The notes below the pieces were generated by a model that saw only the letters and a program-made list of their open reading frames with translations, had not been told where the DNA came from and searched no databases. From Serinus canaria (Eukaryota; Chordata; Aves; Passeriformes; Fringillidae), in contig NC_066326.1 of the NCBI RefSeq assembly GCF_022539315.1, forward strand, positions 10,928,601 to 10,992,600: DNA of 64,000 bases, given 5' to 3'. Made by a program: the position numbers and the translations under genes. Position 1 is the stretch's first letter; every line of letters begins with the position of its first letter. Positions 26,701 through 35,700 of the stretch are shown one piece after another.

Positions 26701-29683
26701 CAGATGGCTGACAAAAATAGGGTTTGCCTGGCCAAGGGGAAGAGGCTGAGTGAAGCTGGAGGTGGTGTCTCCAACTTTGTCTACAGGTTTTTTTTATCCT
26801 CAGATCACTTCCAAGTACCCAAGAGGGATATGGGAAGGTGGTTCTCTTGCTCAAGAGCCTTAAAATGTCAAAAACCATTCACAACAGCTTTAAGTTTGAG
26901 CGTCTGGTCCATTAATTTAGTCCATTCTGAATGCATGTTAGAGCTCCAGTAGTATTTGATGTGCAGAATATGTTCTTACTCAGCTGGGCCTCACCTACAG
27001 TTTATTTTGAGTTCAATTTTCTGTCCTTGAGGGTACCTCCCCATGCCAGGGAGGTTGTGCTGGTTCTTAAGAGAATTTTGCATATTTTTCACCAAATGAG
27101 AGTCCAGCAGTATAAAATGGGAGGAAAAATGTGGGGACAAGGTTCTCTGTCCTGCCAGCCTCTTCTTTTTGTCTCTTGGAAGTATGTCTGGTAAAAGCTA
27201 CCCACCACGGTCACACTGAACCATTTTTAGCAGCCAGGTGCCCTTGGCTGTTTTCAGCATTGCCTTGGGGTTAGCTGCAGCATGAGAAATTCCCTGCTGC
27301 ACTTGAAATTCCTCTGTGGAAACTGAGTGTGAGACAAAGGCTGAAAGACAGGGCTCCTGTCTCTCCGTAGTCAGCACTTGCCCAGTACATTAGTTTGCCA
27401 GTGACAGCAGCATGCTGGGGACTGGGCAGTAACTCCCCTGTGCACTGCAGCTGTCTCCAGAGAACGCCTATGACGTGCTGTGCGTGGCTGACATGTACCT
27501 GCTGCCCGGGCTCAAGCGCCTCTGTGGCAGGACCCTGGCGCAGATCCTCGACGAGGATAACATCATCAGCATCTGGAGGATTGCAAAGCTGTTCCAGCTG
27601 ACCCGACTGGAGGACCAGTGCACTGAGTACATGGCCAAGATCATTGAGAAGGTATTGAAACACTCCCCATGGCAGTGACCACCTGTGCCTGTGTATCTGA
27701 GCCATAGAGAAGACAGATTGAATGGTTGTACTTTGGTCTGTAGTTAATGGTTGTCCTCTCTAGATTAATGTGCTTCCAGGAAATGAGCAACAGTTAAGTA
27801 GCAAGGCACGTGCTGAGTTAGGACAGAGGAGGAGGAGTGTGGCAGTACCTGATGTCACCACTATAAGTCAGATTTTGGTCCCTGGCTAACACATCCCTGT
27901 GGAATGTGGGGTGAAAAAGTTGCCCAAAAAGCTTTTCAGGGAACAGGGGCAGGTGGTTTTCACTGAACTTTCAGCCACTGTGCCCAGGTAGCCATGGTGT
28001 TGCTTGAATACACCAGCTGCAGCCTGGAGAAGCCGAAGGGGTGAGTAGGAGAGCTCTATGCAGGAAATGTTTTTCAGTGTTTGCTGGGGGAAATTCTTTC
28101 TGGCATAATGCTCTAGATAGGAAAAAATCAATGTGACCTCTAATCTCCTCCAGGATGACAAATCAAATAGTAGGGGTTTGCTCAGTGGATAATTTGCTGA
28201 TGAACAGAAAGAAGTAATGAATTTAACACTGAAGTTTTCTTTATGGGGCTCAATTTAAGTGTTATCCTGAGTGCTTATAGCTTAGACTCAGGACTTGTGG
28301 AGAAAGTTGCCACATGGAAGGATAAACTAGAACCTATGAAGGGTTTTTATGCTGAGACAGATCTTTATAAGTGGCTTGTGCAGTTCACATGGGAATGTAA
28401 CATTTTCACCTGCAAAGGTGAAAATGTTACATTCCCATGTGACATTTTACAAAATAATTTCACACCTTTCAAGGTCACTTGAAAGGTGTGAAATTATTTT
28501 TGGTGTGAGAAAACAACACAGAAGAATGAAAATGGTTCTGTTACTTTGTTCATTGTATAGCTTGGGAATGACATCCGCATGTACCCAGATTCTGGGTTCT
28601 GAAAAAGGATTTAAAAGATGTTGAATTTCCCAAGTAATGATCAGGATAGGGCTTTGCTTGTGTGCTCCCCATTCTCTAGCTTGAGTGGGAGTCCTTGAAC
28701 CCAGCATTGGCAGGGTTTCTTCTTAAGGGTGTTGGCACAGACAGAGCCACCCCAGCTGATGTTCAGACATCAGTGGTTGCCAGCATCCTCTGGAGATGCA
28801 CTGATGGCAGCAGGGAGAGATTTTGGCAGTGTGGTAGCAGATCAGAGCTCAGCAACGTGCTGTGCCCAGGCACAGTTCGGTAGCATAGACAGATGGAAAC
28901 TGCCTCTCACCCCTCAGCTCACCACACATTCCTGGGGAACCTGGTGCAGAATCATTCATGGGTGACCCAATTCTGTCAGGTTGAGTGCAGAGCAGAGCAG
29001 CTGCCATGCTGGTGGTGATGGGCCTGAGTCAAGGGAGAATTGTAACTTGTGGCTCCCAGTTCTGAAATGGGCACAAGAATCCACTGGCTTCTGTGCTAGA
29101 AGACATTGCCCAGTGTCTGGCAACATCCCCTGGTTCCTGCTGGGGAGCCTTTTTGGGGGGAATATCGTGTATGTGCATGTGCCCCAATACCAGAACCAGG
29201 GATGCTTAGTTAGAGGGTGTTACAGGGCAGTGTTGGAGGTGCAGATTGCCTTCACCTGAGACTGTTTGTTGTTGGAGTATTACTGTCTCCTTTGGATGGA
29301 TGGCAGGATGCATCTCCAGGTGGTGTCTGCGGGAGGATTTGGGTCTCCATGTACCCTCACTTTCCTTTCTTTTCTGTGGGATCCTTTAACAGTGTCTGAG
29401 GCCGTTATCCCAACCCTTTGCATCTCTTTACCTCTCCTCTTGTATTCCTAATGGTTCTCTTGTCCTTCTGGTCCAGCTGGTGGAGTTGGAGGAGTTTGCA
29501 GCTGCTGTGAAGGAGAACGCAGAGGCCGTGGAGGAGCGGCAAGAGACTGACTCCATCCCTCTGGTCGATGACATCCGCTTCCACATCACCAGCAATGTGC
29601 AGACTTACAGTGCCATTGAGGAAGCCAACCAGAAACTTGAAGCTCTAGAAAACCTCCTGGCCAGTATAGGGCTCGAGTGCTGA
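5719..29683 (+). CDS. ABTB1: ABTB1, ankyrin repeat and BTB domain protein (whole coding span, 12 exons)
   Basis: Joining 5719-5774, 7502-7564, 8643-8698, 9729-9873, 11785-11944, 12781-12826, 13838-13954, 18392-18507, 23787-23885, 24451-24618, 27451-27651 and 29477-29683 gives 1434 bases: 477 codons and TGA. Every junction is GT/AG and keeps frame. The protein aligns end to end with human ABTB1 (478 aa, from memory). Domains in order: ankyrin repeats about 1-65 (TPLYYACLCGHEELVRYLL at 38-56); first BTB about 113-182 (SDIVFIVHGKSF...HRCILSARS); linker; second BTB about 270-345 (CPDVCFRV...FLCHKAFFCGRSDYF); BACK-like helices; and a C-terminal helical tail. Double-BTB proteins usually act as CUL3 ubiquitin-ligase adaptors, and ABTB1 (BPOZ) has been linked to PTEN-dependent growth suppression. 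Start chosen for its strong Kozak context and conserved MDTSDLF. Confidence 0.97.
5775..7501 (+). other. ABTB1 intron 1
   Basis: GT..AG intron of 1.7 kb. The CpG-rich 5' part (to about 6060) is the tail of the promoter island and may carry regulatory sequence. The remainder is unremarkable single-copy-looking DNA with no repeat or coding frame recognised. Confidence 0.85.
7502..7564 (+). CDS. ABTB1: ABTB1 coding exon 2
   Basis: Residues 19-40, YLLEQRDVEINVRDKWDSTP, the ankyrin loop and start of the second repeat. Acceptor ttccag, donor CT|gtgagt, phase 2 at both ends. Nearly identical to human. Confidence 0.96.
7565..8642 (+). other. ABTB1 intron 2
   Basis: 1.1 kb GT..AG intron with no recognisable element. 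Confidence 0.85.
8643..8698 (+). CDS. ABTB1: ABTB1 coding exon 3
   Basis: Residues 40-59, YYACLCGHEELVRYLLANG, the core of the second ankyrin repeat. Acceptor gtcag, donor G|gtgagc (phase 1). Confidence 0.96.
8699..9728 (+). other. ABTB1 intron 3
   Basis: 1.0 kb GT..AG intron with no recognisable element. Confidence 0.85.
9729..9873 (+). CDS. ABTB1: ABTB1 coding exon 4
   Basis: Residues 59-107. Ends the ankyrin region (AKCEANTFDGERCLYGALSD) and forms the basic linker helix (IRRLLKEYKQ...MRRDYYDVFLQR) before the first BTB domain. Acceptor ttacag, donor AG|gtaagg (phase 2). Confidence 0.97.
9874..11784 (+). other. ABTB1 intron 4
   Basis: 1.9 kb GT..AG intron. It contains a 29-base T run (10572-10600) and a shorter T run near 10514. 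Nothing else was recognised. Confidence 0.85.
10572..10600 (+). repeat. poly(T) run, 29 bases
   Basis: Uninterrupted T29 within ABTB1 intron 4. No adjacent retroelement body was recognised on either side, so I treat it as a homopolymer microsatellite. Confidence 0.85.
11785..11944 (+). CDS. ABTB1: ABTB1 coding exon 5 (first BTB domain)
   Basis: Residues 107-160. Carries the BTB signature: SDIVFIVHGKSF, then HRCILSARSAYFAEMF and TKWKGKNMIVL. Acceptor ctcacag, donor CTG|gtgagc (phase 0). Confidence 0.97.
11945..12780 (+). other. ABTB1 intron 5
   Basis: 0.8 kb GT..AG intron with no recognisable element. Confidence 0.85.
12781..12826 (+). CDS. ABTB1: ABTB1 coding exon 6
   Basis: A 46-base micro-exon-like segment encoding residues 161-176 (INPAAFGALLQYLYTG), the C-terminal BTB helix and strand. 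The YLYTG motif is diagnostic of BTB folds. Acceptor ttttag, donor G|gtaaat. Confidence 0.96.
12827..13837 (+). other. ABTB1 intron 6
   Basis: 1.0 kb GT..AG intron with no recognisable element. Confidence 0.85.
13838..13954 (+). CDS. ABTB1: ABTB1 coding exon 7
   Basis: Residues 176-215 (RLDIDVEYVSDCKRLAKQCR...LETKCKKVYEF), helical continuation after the first BTB. Acceptor gacag, donor G|gtaagc. Confidence 0.96.
13955..18391 (+). other. ABTB1 intron 7
   Basis: 4.4 kb AT-rich GT..AG intron. There is a small tandem direct repeat (ATCAGTTTGTATTA twice, about 15015-15043). No coding or RNA gene was recognised. Confidence 0.85.
18392..18507 (+). CDS. ABTB1: ABTB1 coding exon 8
   Basis: Residues 215-253 (SSKPGTCVKVLTIEP...LREDLALLADCALP-like segment, here with LQEDLALLADC). 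It links the two BTB domains. Acceptor ttccag, donor CGG|gtaggg (phase 0). Confidence 0.95.
22428..22466 (+). repeat. small tandem duplication
   Basis: GCCCTTTGTGTTGCAGC occurs twice, separated by five bases. Each copy ends in a TTGCAG that could mimic a 3' splice site. Confidence 0.75.
23072..23096 (+). repeat. poly(T) run, 25 bases
   Basis: Uninterrupted T25 in ABTB1 intron 8, with no associated retroelement recognised. Confidence 0.85.
23787..23885 (+). CDS. ABTB1: ABTB1 coding exon 9
   Basis: Residues 254-286. After a divergent lead (VGFGELPFDS; human has GDLWELPF at this point) comes the start of the second BTB (FNSCPDVCFRVEDYNFLCHK). Acceptor cctag, donor AAG|gtatgt, phase 0 at both ends. 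Confidence 0.95.
23886..24450 (+). other. ABTB1 intron 9
   Basis: 0.57 kb GT..AG intron with no recognisable element. Confidence 0.85.
24451..24618 (+). CDS. ABTB1: ABTB1 coding exon 10 (second BTB domain)
   Basis: Residues 287-342. AFFCGRSDYFKALLEDHFSE is the BTB dimer helix region, and VLYYIYSDDTE matches the LxYxYT-type BTB end. Acceptor ttccag, donor GAG|gtgagc, phase 0. Confidence 0.97.
24619..27450 (+). other. ABTB1 intron 10
   Basis: 2.8 kb GT..AG intron with no recognisable element. Confidence 0.85.
27451..27651 (+). CDS. ABTB1: ABTB1 coding exon 11
   Basis: Residues 343-409. YDVLCVADMYLLPGLKRLCG is the classic post-BTB BACK-type helix, followed by WRIAKLFQLTRLEDQC and YMAKIIEK. 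It is GC-rich in third positions compared with its intronic surroundings. Acceptor tgcag, donor AAG|gtattg, a comparatively weak donor. Confidence 0.97.
28385..28442 (+). repeat. perfect hairpin 1: 27-bp arms, 4-base loop
   Basis: The arm at 28385-28411 (TCACATGGGAATG...) is exactly the reverse complement of 28416-28442, with loop GCAA at 28412-28415. No mismatch or bulge occurs in 27 pairs, and the next outward pair fails. It lies in ABTB1 intron 11, eight bases before a second such hairpin. Confidence 0.97.
28451..28500 (+). repeat. perfect hairpin 2: 23-bp arms, 4-base loop
   Basis: The arm at 28451-28473 (AAAATAATTTCACACC...) is exactly the reverse complement of 28478-28500, with loop GTCA at 28474-28477. 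The arm sequence is unrelated to hairpin 1, so the two were formed separately or by one compound event. Confidence 0.97.
29477..29683 (+). CDS. ABTB1: ABTB1 coding exon 12 (C-terminus)
   Basis: Residues 410-477 and TGA. It has an alanine- and glutamate-rich helix (LVELEEFAAAVKENAEAVEER), then the strongly conserved QETDSIPLVDDIRFH and a coiled C-terminal helix ending LLASIGLEC. Acceptor gtccag. Confidence 0.97.
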   Translation: MVELEEFAAAVKENAEAVEERQETDSIPLVDDIRFHITSNVQTYSAIEEANQKLEALENLLASIGLEC

Positions 29684-30150
29684 TGTGTGCAAACCTTGCC
29701 TGTCATATGCAGCCTGCACAGCCCTCACTGCATTGGCTCAGAGTGCAAGAACGTCTGAGTCTGAATGTCCCACTTCCCATTCTTTGTCCTTCTTCCCATC
29801 CACCTTCAGGCATAGTTTCTGTTTAATTTATTTGTGTCTGGACATTTGCATTTCTGGTTTGTGTTTGGTTTTACTTTGTTTTTTTTTGTTTCTCCTTTTA
29901 GAAGTAGTTCCCAAAGCTCAGCCTAAGTTAGTAGCTGCTCCTTTGTACAATATACTGTGGAGAGGAGACTGTGAGCTGTTGGGAATGGTGAAGGAGCTGT
30001 TCTGGGGACTTCCTAGTGCCTGGGGTTAGAACCCATCCCACTCTGTGGTTCAATACAACACAGTTCTGAAACTGGCTTATGCCAGAATATTTGTTGAATT
30101 ACCAGCAGCAGAGGAAGAAAACTGGATTAAAGTCTTAATAAGTGTATGGG
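29684..30150 (+). other. ABTB1: ABTB1 3' UTR (proximal form)
   Basis: Non-coding sequence following the stop codon, T-rich in the middle (around 29865-29890). The likely proximal end is just past the ATTAAA at 30126. A longer UTR to about 32.8 kb is possible. Confidence 0.5.
30126..30131 (+). terminator. candidate polyadenylation signal ATTAAA (ABTB1 proximal)
   Basis: This common variant hexamer lies about 440 bases after the stop, with GTGTATGGG starting some 10 bases downstream as a GU-rich element. The spacing fits a short ABTB1 3' UTR. Confidence 0.4.
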
Positions 30151-32621
30151 AAAGGAGGTCAGCACTGTCACTGTCAGCATTATAAGACTGGCAGAACTGG
30201 GCAGTGCTTCCCTAATGGGACAGAGAGGTACTTGGCTATGTGGAAGGCACTGTCTTCACCTGCTATTTTAGTACTTAGATGGGAAAAAAACAACAACAAA
30301 AAAGTGATTTCCAGGTCTTCCCTAGCTTTTCATTGCTTTGAAGTGCTCGGAATTTAAAAGCTTTGCTTTCTGAACAAGCATCTTTGGCAATACAGTAGAG
30401 ACCAGAATCCTTCCATTCTTAGAAAGCAGTAGCTTTCAATGCACAAAAGAAGGAAGAGCAGCCCTTTTTAAGAGGGGATGGAAACACCTTCTTCTTGGAA
30501 ACAGCACTTTTCCCTTTATTTTTGTCCACTGTGGTAGGGCAAGGCTGACTTGCTGGTGGGTCTGGCAAGAGGGGTCACTGGAAATCTTTTACAAAAAGAA
30601 AGGGGCCCTTTAGGGCTCTCATGGGGCTGCTGTCCCACTCTATGACCTTCTGGCTTTGCTCAGCCTTGAGCCTTGTAACTTCATTGTTCTCCAGGAAATT
30701 CACTGTCTGTACTAATGAATGTTTTTAAATCTGTATTTTGTTATCTCATGTTGTCTGCCTGGATTCTTAATGAGGGTAATGGTGTTCTTTCTCCTTGGCA
30801 CTAATCAGCAGGTGATAACCCTGCGTAGCCTTGCCTTGCCAGATAGGCTGCCCTTGGAGCTGTCCATCTCTGGAATGGTGTGTTGGGTCTCCAGGGTGCA
30901 GGCTGGGTGTACTTCCCCATGCTGTGCTTTGGGAGGGAGAAGAAGCATTGAGTGAAACCCATGCACAGGCACTGGGCTGCTGTGGCCACCTCATACAATC
31001 ATTTCGGTCACTTCCTGAGGCAAGAGTTGAATATACTGTGCCAGAGGTGCTTTTATTATGTGATGTGGGAACTGGGCAAGGATTTCCTGCAGCTTCAGGG
31101 TGTTGTTTTCTGTAATGGTGGGGGTGCATCTCATGGCTAAGGGGTTAGGAGATCTGGGTTTGGCAGGAACTTGCTTCAGGTGTGGATGTATTGAGAGGAT
31201 GGGTTTTTCTTTGGTTATCTCACCAGTTGAGAGACTGATATCCCACAGCAAGTGAGAGCTGCAGCCTTGCCTGTTCTTCTCCTGCACTGCAGCTGTTGGC
31301 AGGTGCACGGGCAGGCTCTGAGCACCACCTGCCCTAAGCAGGCTGCATTCACTTGTGAGGAGGGCACTCAGGACCAAGTCTGGAAAGCCAGACTTTGGCA
31401 AAATCATGTGTCAGGATTGAGTTGCACTTAACAGAAGCTGTGGATAGAGCTGGGGTGGGGGAAGCAGGGATGAGGTTCATTGATATAATTGAACCCCAGA
31501 TGCTTGTGCACTTTGTCATCTGGGTTTAAGCGGTGTCTCTTTGCAGATAAGTCTCTGGGGCAGGGGATGGTGGTGGCAGGGCTATCAAGCAGCATGTGCT
31601 TCAATTCTGTTTGAAAACCCTTAAGAAGAAGTGCAAGGAGTTGTTGTGGTTTGTTTCCTGCAGTCATATTAGGTGAGGATGGAGGATGTGTCCCTCTGCA
31701 GGAGTGTGTTGCTGCATGGGAGCAGGAAGCAGCAGGTGTGTGCTTCTGTTTGGGACAGTGACATGGAGAGGAGCTGTGCATTTCTTGTGTGATTTGTGGA
31801 ATGTACCTCCATGTCCAGCTCAGTGTGTCTTTGACAGGACCACCAAAGAGCCCAGCACAACTGATAAATATATCCCCATGAACTCGGGGAGGGTGAAGGG
31901 CTATTGAGGAAACTTTAAGATGAAGTCCCATATATTTTGGAGAAAGAAGGGTGAAAGGAGAACTGCTTGTTCTCTTGCTGAGTGGAGTGTCAGGCTCATG
32001 AAAATCTGCTGCAGAAACCAGCAGCTTAACTCAGTTGGTTCAGTTCCCCTATGTTTCTCCTCTCTATAGGGCTGAAGATAACACTGAACATAAGCAGGAT
32101 GTTTAGTTTATTATATCTCTTCTCCTCCTCCAGCAGAAATTCCGCTTCTGACATCTTAGCAGTTGGCTTTCCACAGCAGTGGTTGTGACAGCCCACGAGG
32201 CTTGCACAGAGCCACCAGAGAACAGGACGTGGCCTTTGCCTTCTGCTTGTACTGAGTGAGGTGCAGAAGCAGGATTATCAAGGAATGTGCTAATGCTTTT
32301 CTCTGCAGATGCCTCAGCTGCTAAAGCAAATGGACACTGGCAGTGGGCAAAGCAGGAGGAAGGCAGAGGGGGAGCAGCAGTGCTGGGAAGCATTTTCCAT
32401 ATGGCTGCTCTTGAATAATTCCATTCCTGCATCCTTAAGTGCGGAGCAAGTGAGGCTGCAGTTGTACATGTGGGAGAAAAGGTCAGCGTGGCCTTTTGAT
32501 CTGCCTCCCCAGCAGTGCAAGTCCACGTGGGCTTCCAGGCAAATGCCTCATCTGTCTGTGTGCACTTAGTGGTCACATCTGTGAGGCCTGTCAGATTGTC
32601 CAATTACTCGGGATCCTTTAA

Positions 32622-32633
32622 CCCCCCCCCCCC
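32622..32633 (+). repeat. poly(C) run, 12 bases
   Basis: C12 in the intergenic gap. A G-run of this kind on the minus strand is error-prone in sequencing. Confidence 0.85.
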
Positions 32634-32775
32634 ATCCCTTTTGGCAAAATAGGGTTATCCAAAAGCATGCATAAGCAGATGGTCAGCATGCAGGCAAGCT
32701 CTCTAATTAAGATGAGCCAGGACAAAACTTAGATTTGAATTCACTTTATTTTTGCTGCAAATAATTTTATCACAA

Positions 32776-32781
32776 AATAAA
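32776..32781 (+). terminator. candidate distal polyadenylation signal AATAAA (ABTB1)
   Basis: AATAAA is followed within 20-50 bases by TGTTGCCAGTGTCC and TGTGTTTTGTTG, strong GU-rich sequence. By composition it is the best plus-strand poly(A) site between the two genes. A second AATAAA follows at 32938. Confidence 0.4.
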
Positions 32782-35700
32782 AACCTTCTGATTTTTCTTC
32801 TGTTGCCAGTGTCCTTTCTGTGTTTTGTTGCCTCTGTCCTTTTTATTTACTACTACCCACTTGCTGAATCAAGAAGATTGTAAAATTAACTAGAGCGAGG
32901 TTATATTCAAGAAGAAATCTGTAAGCACATGTGCAGCAATAAAATAGTCTATTTCACTATATCTGCTCTGGCTGTGGTCTCTTTGTTACTGACTGACAAC
33001 ATCAGCATGGGTTTCATTTTGAAACCAAAAATGAGCTCCTTCATCTTCCCTTACCCAGGCTTACCTACCACAGTGGCTCTGCACTGTGTGGCTCCCAAGG
33101 AGTGTGTACAGTCCTCATAGAGCAGGTGAGTAAAGCACTAACTTGTTTTTTACTTCTCCTTTCTCCAAGGATTTTTCCCTTTCTTTAGCAGCACCACAGT
33201 GCAGGCTTGGTCACTGCCATGGTTGTCAGGGACATGATGTTGTCTTGGAAAATTGCTGTGGGCTGTTGATAGCAGGTAAGTTGTTGTTCCCTTTTTTTCC
33301 CATCTTGTGCCCCTATCACTGATGGCTGTTACCTGCAAGGATGGAGATTTTTCAGCCTTTGTGTTTAACTGCTCTGACTTGTTGGTGCACTGCTGGAGTT
33401 GGAAGCCTGTGTTTTCTCCAAAACTGTGACTCTGCTGAAGTGTCTGGGCAGTCCTTCCTCTCTGAGGACACAGGCACCTGTTTTCTTGTCTGCTTTCTTG
33501 TATGCCTGGGTGGCTACAATTTTTTGGGGTGAAGGCAGTAGCTGAGTTGTCTGTTCAGCCCCTGTTGGCTTCAGAGCATGACTGGCATTCAGGGAACAAG
33601 CATCCATCTTGTCCTCGTTGCTCTGTGTAGGAACATGAAATTTTCAGAGAGGAGATACTAATAACATCTGAATGACTAATGCTGTTGAAGGGAGGCCTTG
33701 GAAAAGTTCAAGGCTTAATCAGGATTTTGGGACTCAACAAACAGTGCACACAAGGAGCAGCATTGTGCTGTGAGAGTAAAGGCTGAGCTTCTGCAGGAGG
33801 CTGGAGCTGTTCATGTTGTGCAGCCATGGTCAAAGTGGAGATGGCACTTCCCACACAGCAGTTTGCAGTCAGTGTGCATTGACAGACTCGTCTGCTCAGG
33901 GTGACATTGTTCTCCTCTCTTGCTGTGGACAGCCTGGCAAAGCCCATCACAGCTTTGGGATCTGGAATGTGTCTGTGCCCAGCTCCCAGGGATGAGCCAT
34001 CCTGGCTAGAGCTGGTGATGGGCAAACCATGGCTTGGCTTAGTTCTCTGCTCATGGGGTGAGTGTGCTGAGAAGCAGGTTTTTGTTTTACCTTCTAAGCT
34101 AAAATAGATTTGACAGAACAAATTTATTGAGAGGCCACACCAGCAAACCATTTATTATATTCAGGGCCTGTTTTGAATAAAGGTGCTGGCTCTGCTGGGA
34201 TTGCTGCCTGCCTTGAGGAAGTGCTGAGGGAGAAGGACAGAGACCCCTTTTTTAGGCTGCAAATGGTTTCAAGGGTTTTATGTTGGAAATTGGAGGTGGG
34301 TTATTGGCAATACCCAAGGCAAGGGCTGCAGAGGAGCAGTTAATTAGGCAGCCACATTTGGGTGCAGCTATGGACATGCAGATCCTTAAGCCAAAGTCAA
34401 GCTATGAACATCAAGCTTACGTGTGATCAGCGTCTGGGACAAAGGGGATGAGCACACACATGCCCTTTGCTTTGCCTGGTTGTGGTTAACTTTGTAAGCA
34501 TAAAAGTGCAGGACAAGCTTTGAAGGGCATTTCAGCAGATTAAAGAAAACCTTGGAAGAGAATCAGTGCCATGCAAACAGCTATCTCCAGTCCCAAGGGT
34601 CTGGCTGCCAATTCCCAAAATAAGCTCTGAAAATGAGTGTGAGAGCTTTCCTCTCCCTCCTCCTGTTACCAGCAGAGCAAGCTCAAGGGGAAAGAGCAGG
34701 ATTAGAAAGTGGGATTTGCTGGCTCATGACAGCAGCAGTCTGTCTGCTCTGTTTGCTGGTATGGCAGAAGGCAAGGCTGTTGCTTTGGTGTGTTGGGTTA
34801 GGAAGAGGAGGCAAAGGAAGTGCTGTGGTGTGGCCAGATGCTTCTGTTCATGGGCTTGGGGAAGATTTGGTCCAAAATAACTTGATGTAGTTTCCCATGG
34901 AGGAAACCAAGCTGGCCTGTGTTGTCCTATGATATCATTAAAACTCCAGGAAGGAAAAATGCCTCCCTCTTTATTCTTTTATAACAACTTTGTGAGCCAG
35001 GGTCATCCCAGTACTCCTTGTTCAAGGCTGTGACAGTGATGAACTGTATGAGACAGGCTGTGCAGACCTGCTCTGAAGGGAAGGAAAGCTGGTGTGTTAG
35101 TTGCTGCTCCATGGGATGTGCTTTAGGAGATGCAGGCTGATCTTTCATATCACAGCTGAGTTGACATTGTATCTCTCCTGTCTGCTCAGAAGGTTTTATT
35201 CTAACACATTCTTGGCACAGCATAGCAGAACTACCAATATTTCTATTAATTTTCTTAAGCTCACTTCCGTAACAGGAGGCAGCAATCTGCTCTCTAGAGC
35301 TCCTTCCATCCCCTTTCTCCCTGGATCTAAAACGAAAAATTATCCAGGAGTTTCAAAAGGAGTTTGCTGGTGGCAAGTTCAATCTCCTTCCTGTTTTGAA
35401 AAGCTCTTCTTGAGAAGCTGGAAATGCTTCAGGTGAGTTGTTTGCTGCTGTGCTGTTCTCTGGTCTGAGTGCCAGACAGGCACAGCATCTCCAAAGCTGT
35501 TCCAGGTGCTGCCTCTGGCCATGCTGCTCCTGGGGTGACTGCTCCTTCTCTTGCTGGGAGGGCAGGGAACATGGTATTCTTGTTTCCTGATTTTGTGACC
35601 TTTTCCAATCAGGCATACAATTAAACATCAGTGTTCCTAGTCTGAAAGCACACAGGGGTCAGCACTTCTTGCTCTGCTGAGCACACAGTGCTCTTGGTGC

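Larger units (their letters stand above)
27652..29476 (+). other. ABTB1 intron 11
   Basis: 1.8 kb GT..AG intron. Its outstanding content is a pair of adjacent perfect inverted repeats at 28385-28500, listed separately. The rest is unremarkable. Confidence 0.85.

Noticed and set aside
28385..28500. Pre-microRNA genes for the twin hairpins
   Set aside because: Perfect 23-27 bp stems with 4-base loops lack the bulges, about 33-bp stem and larger loop usual for animal pre-miRNAs. No known miRNA was recognised.
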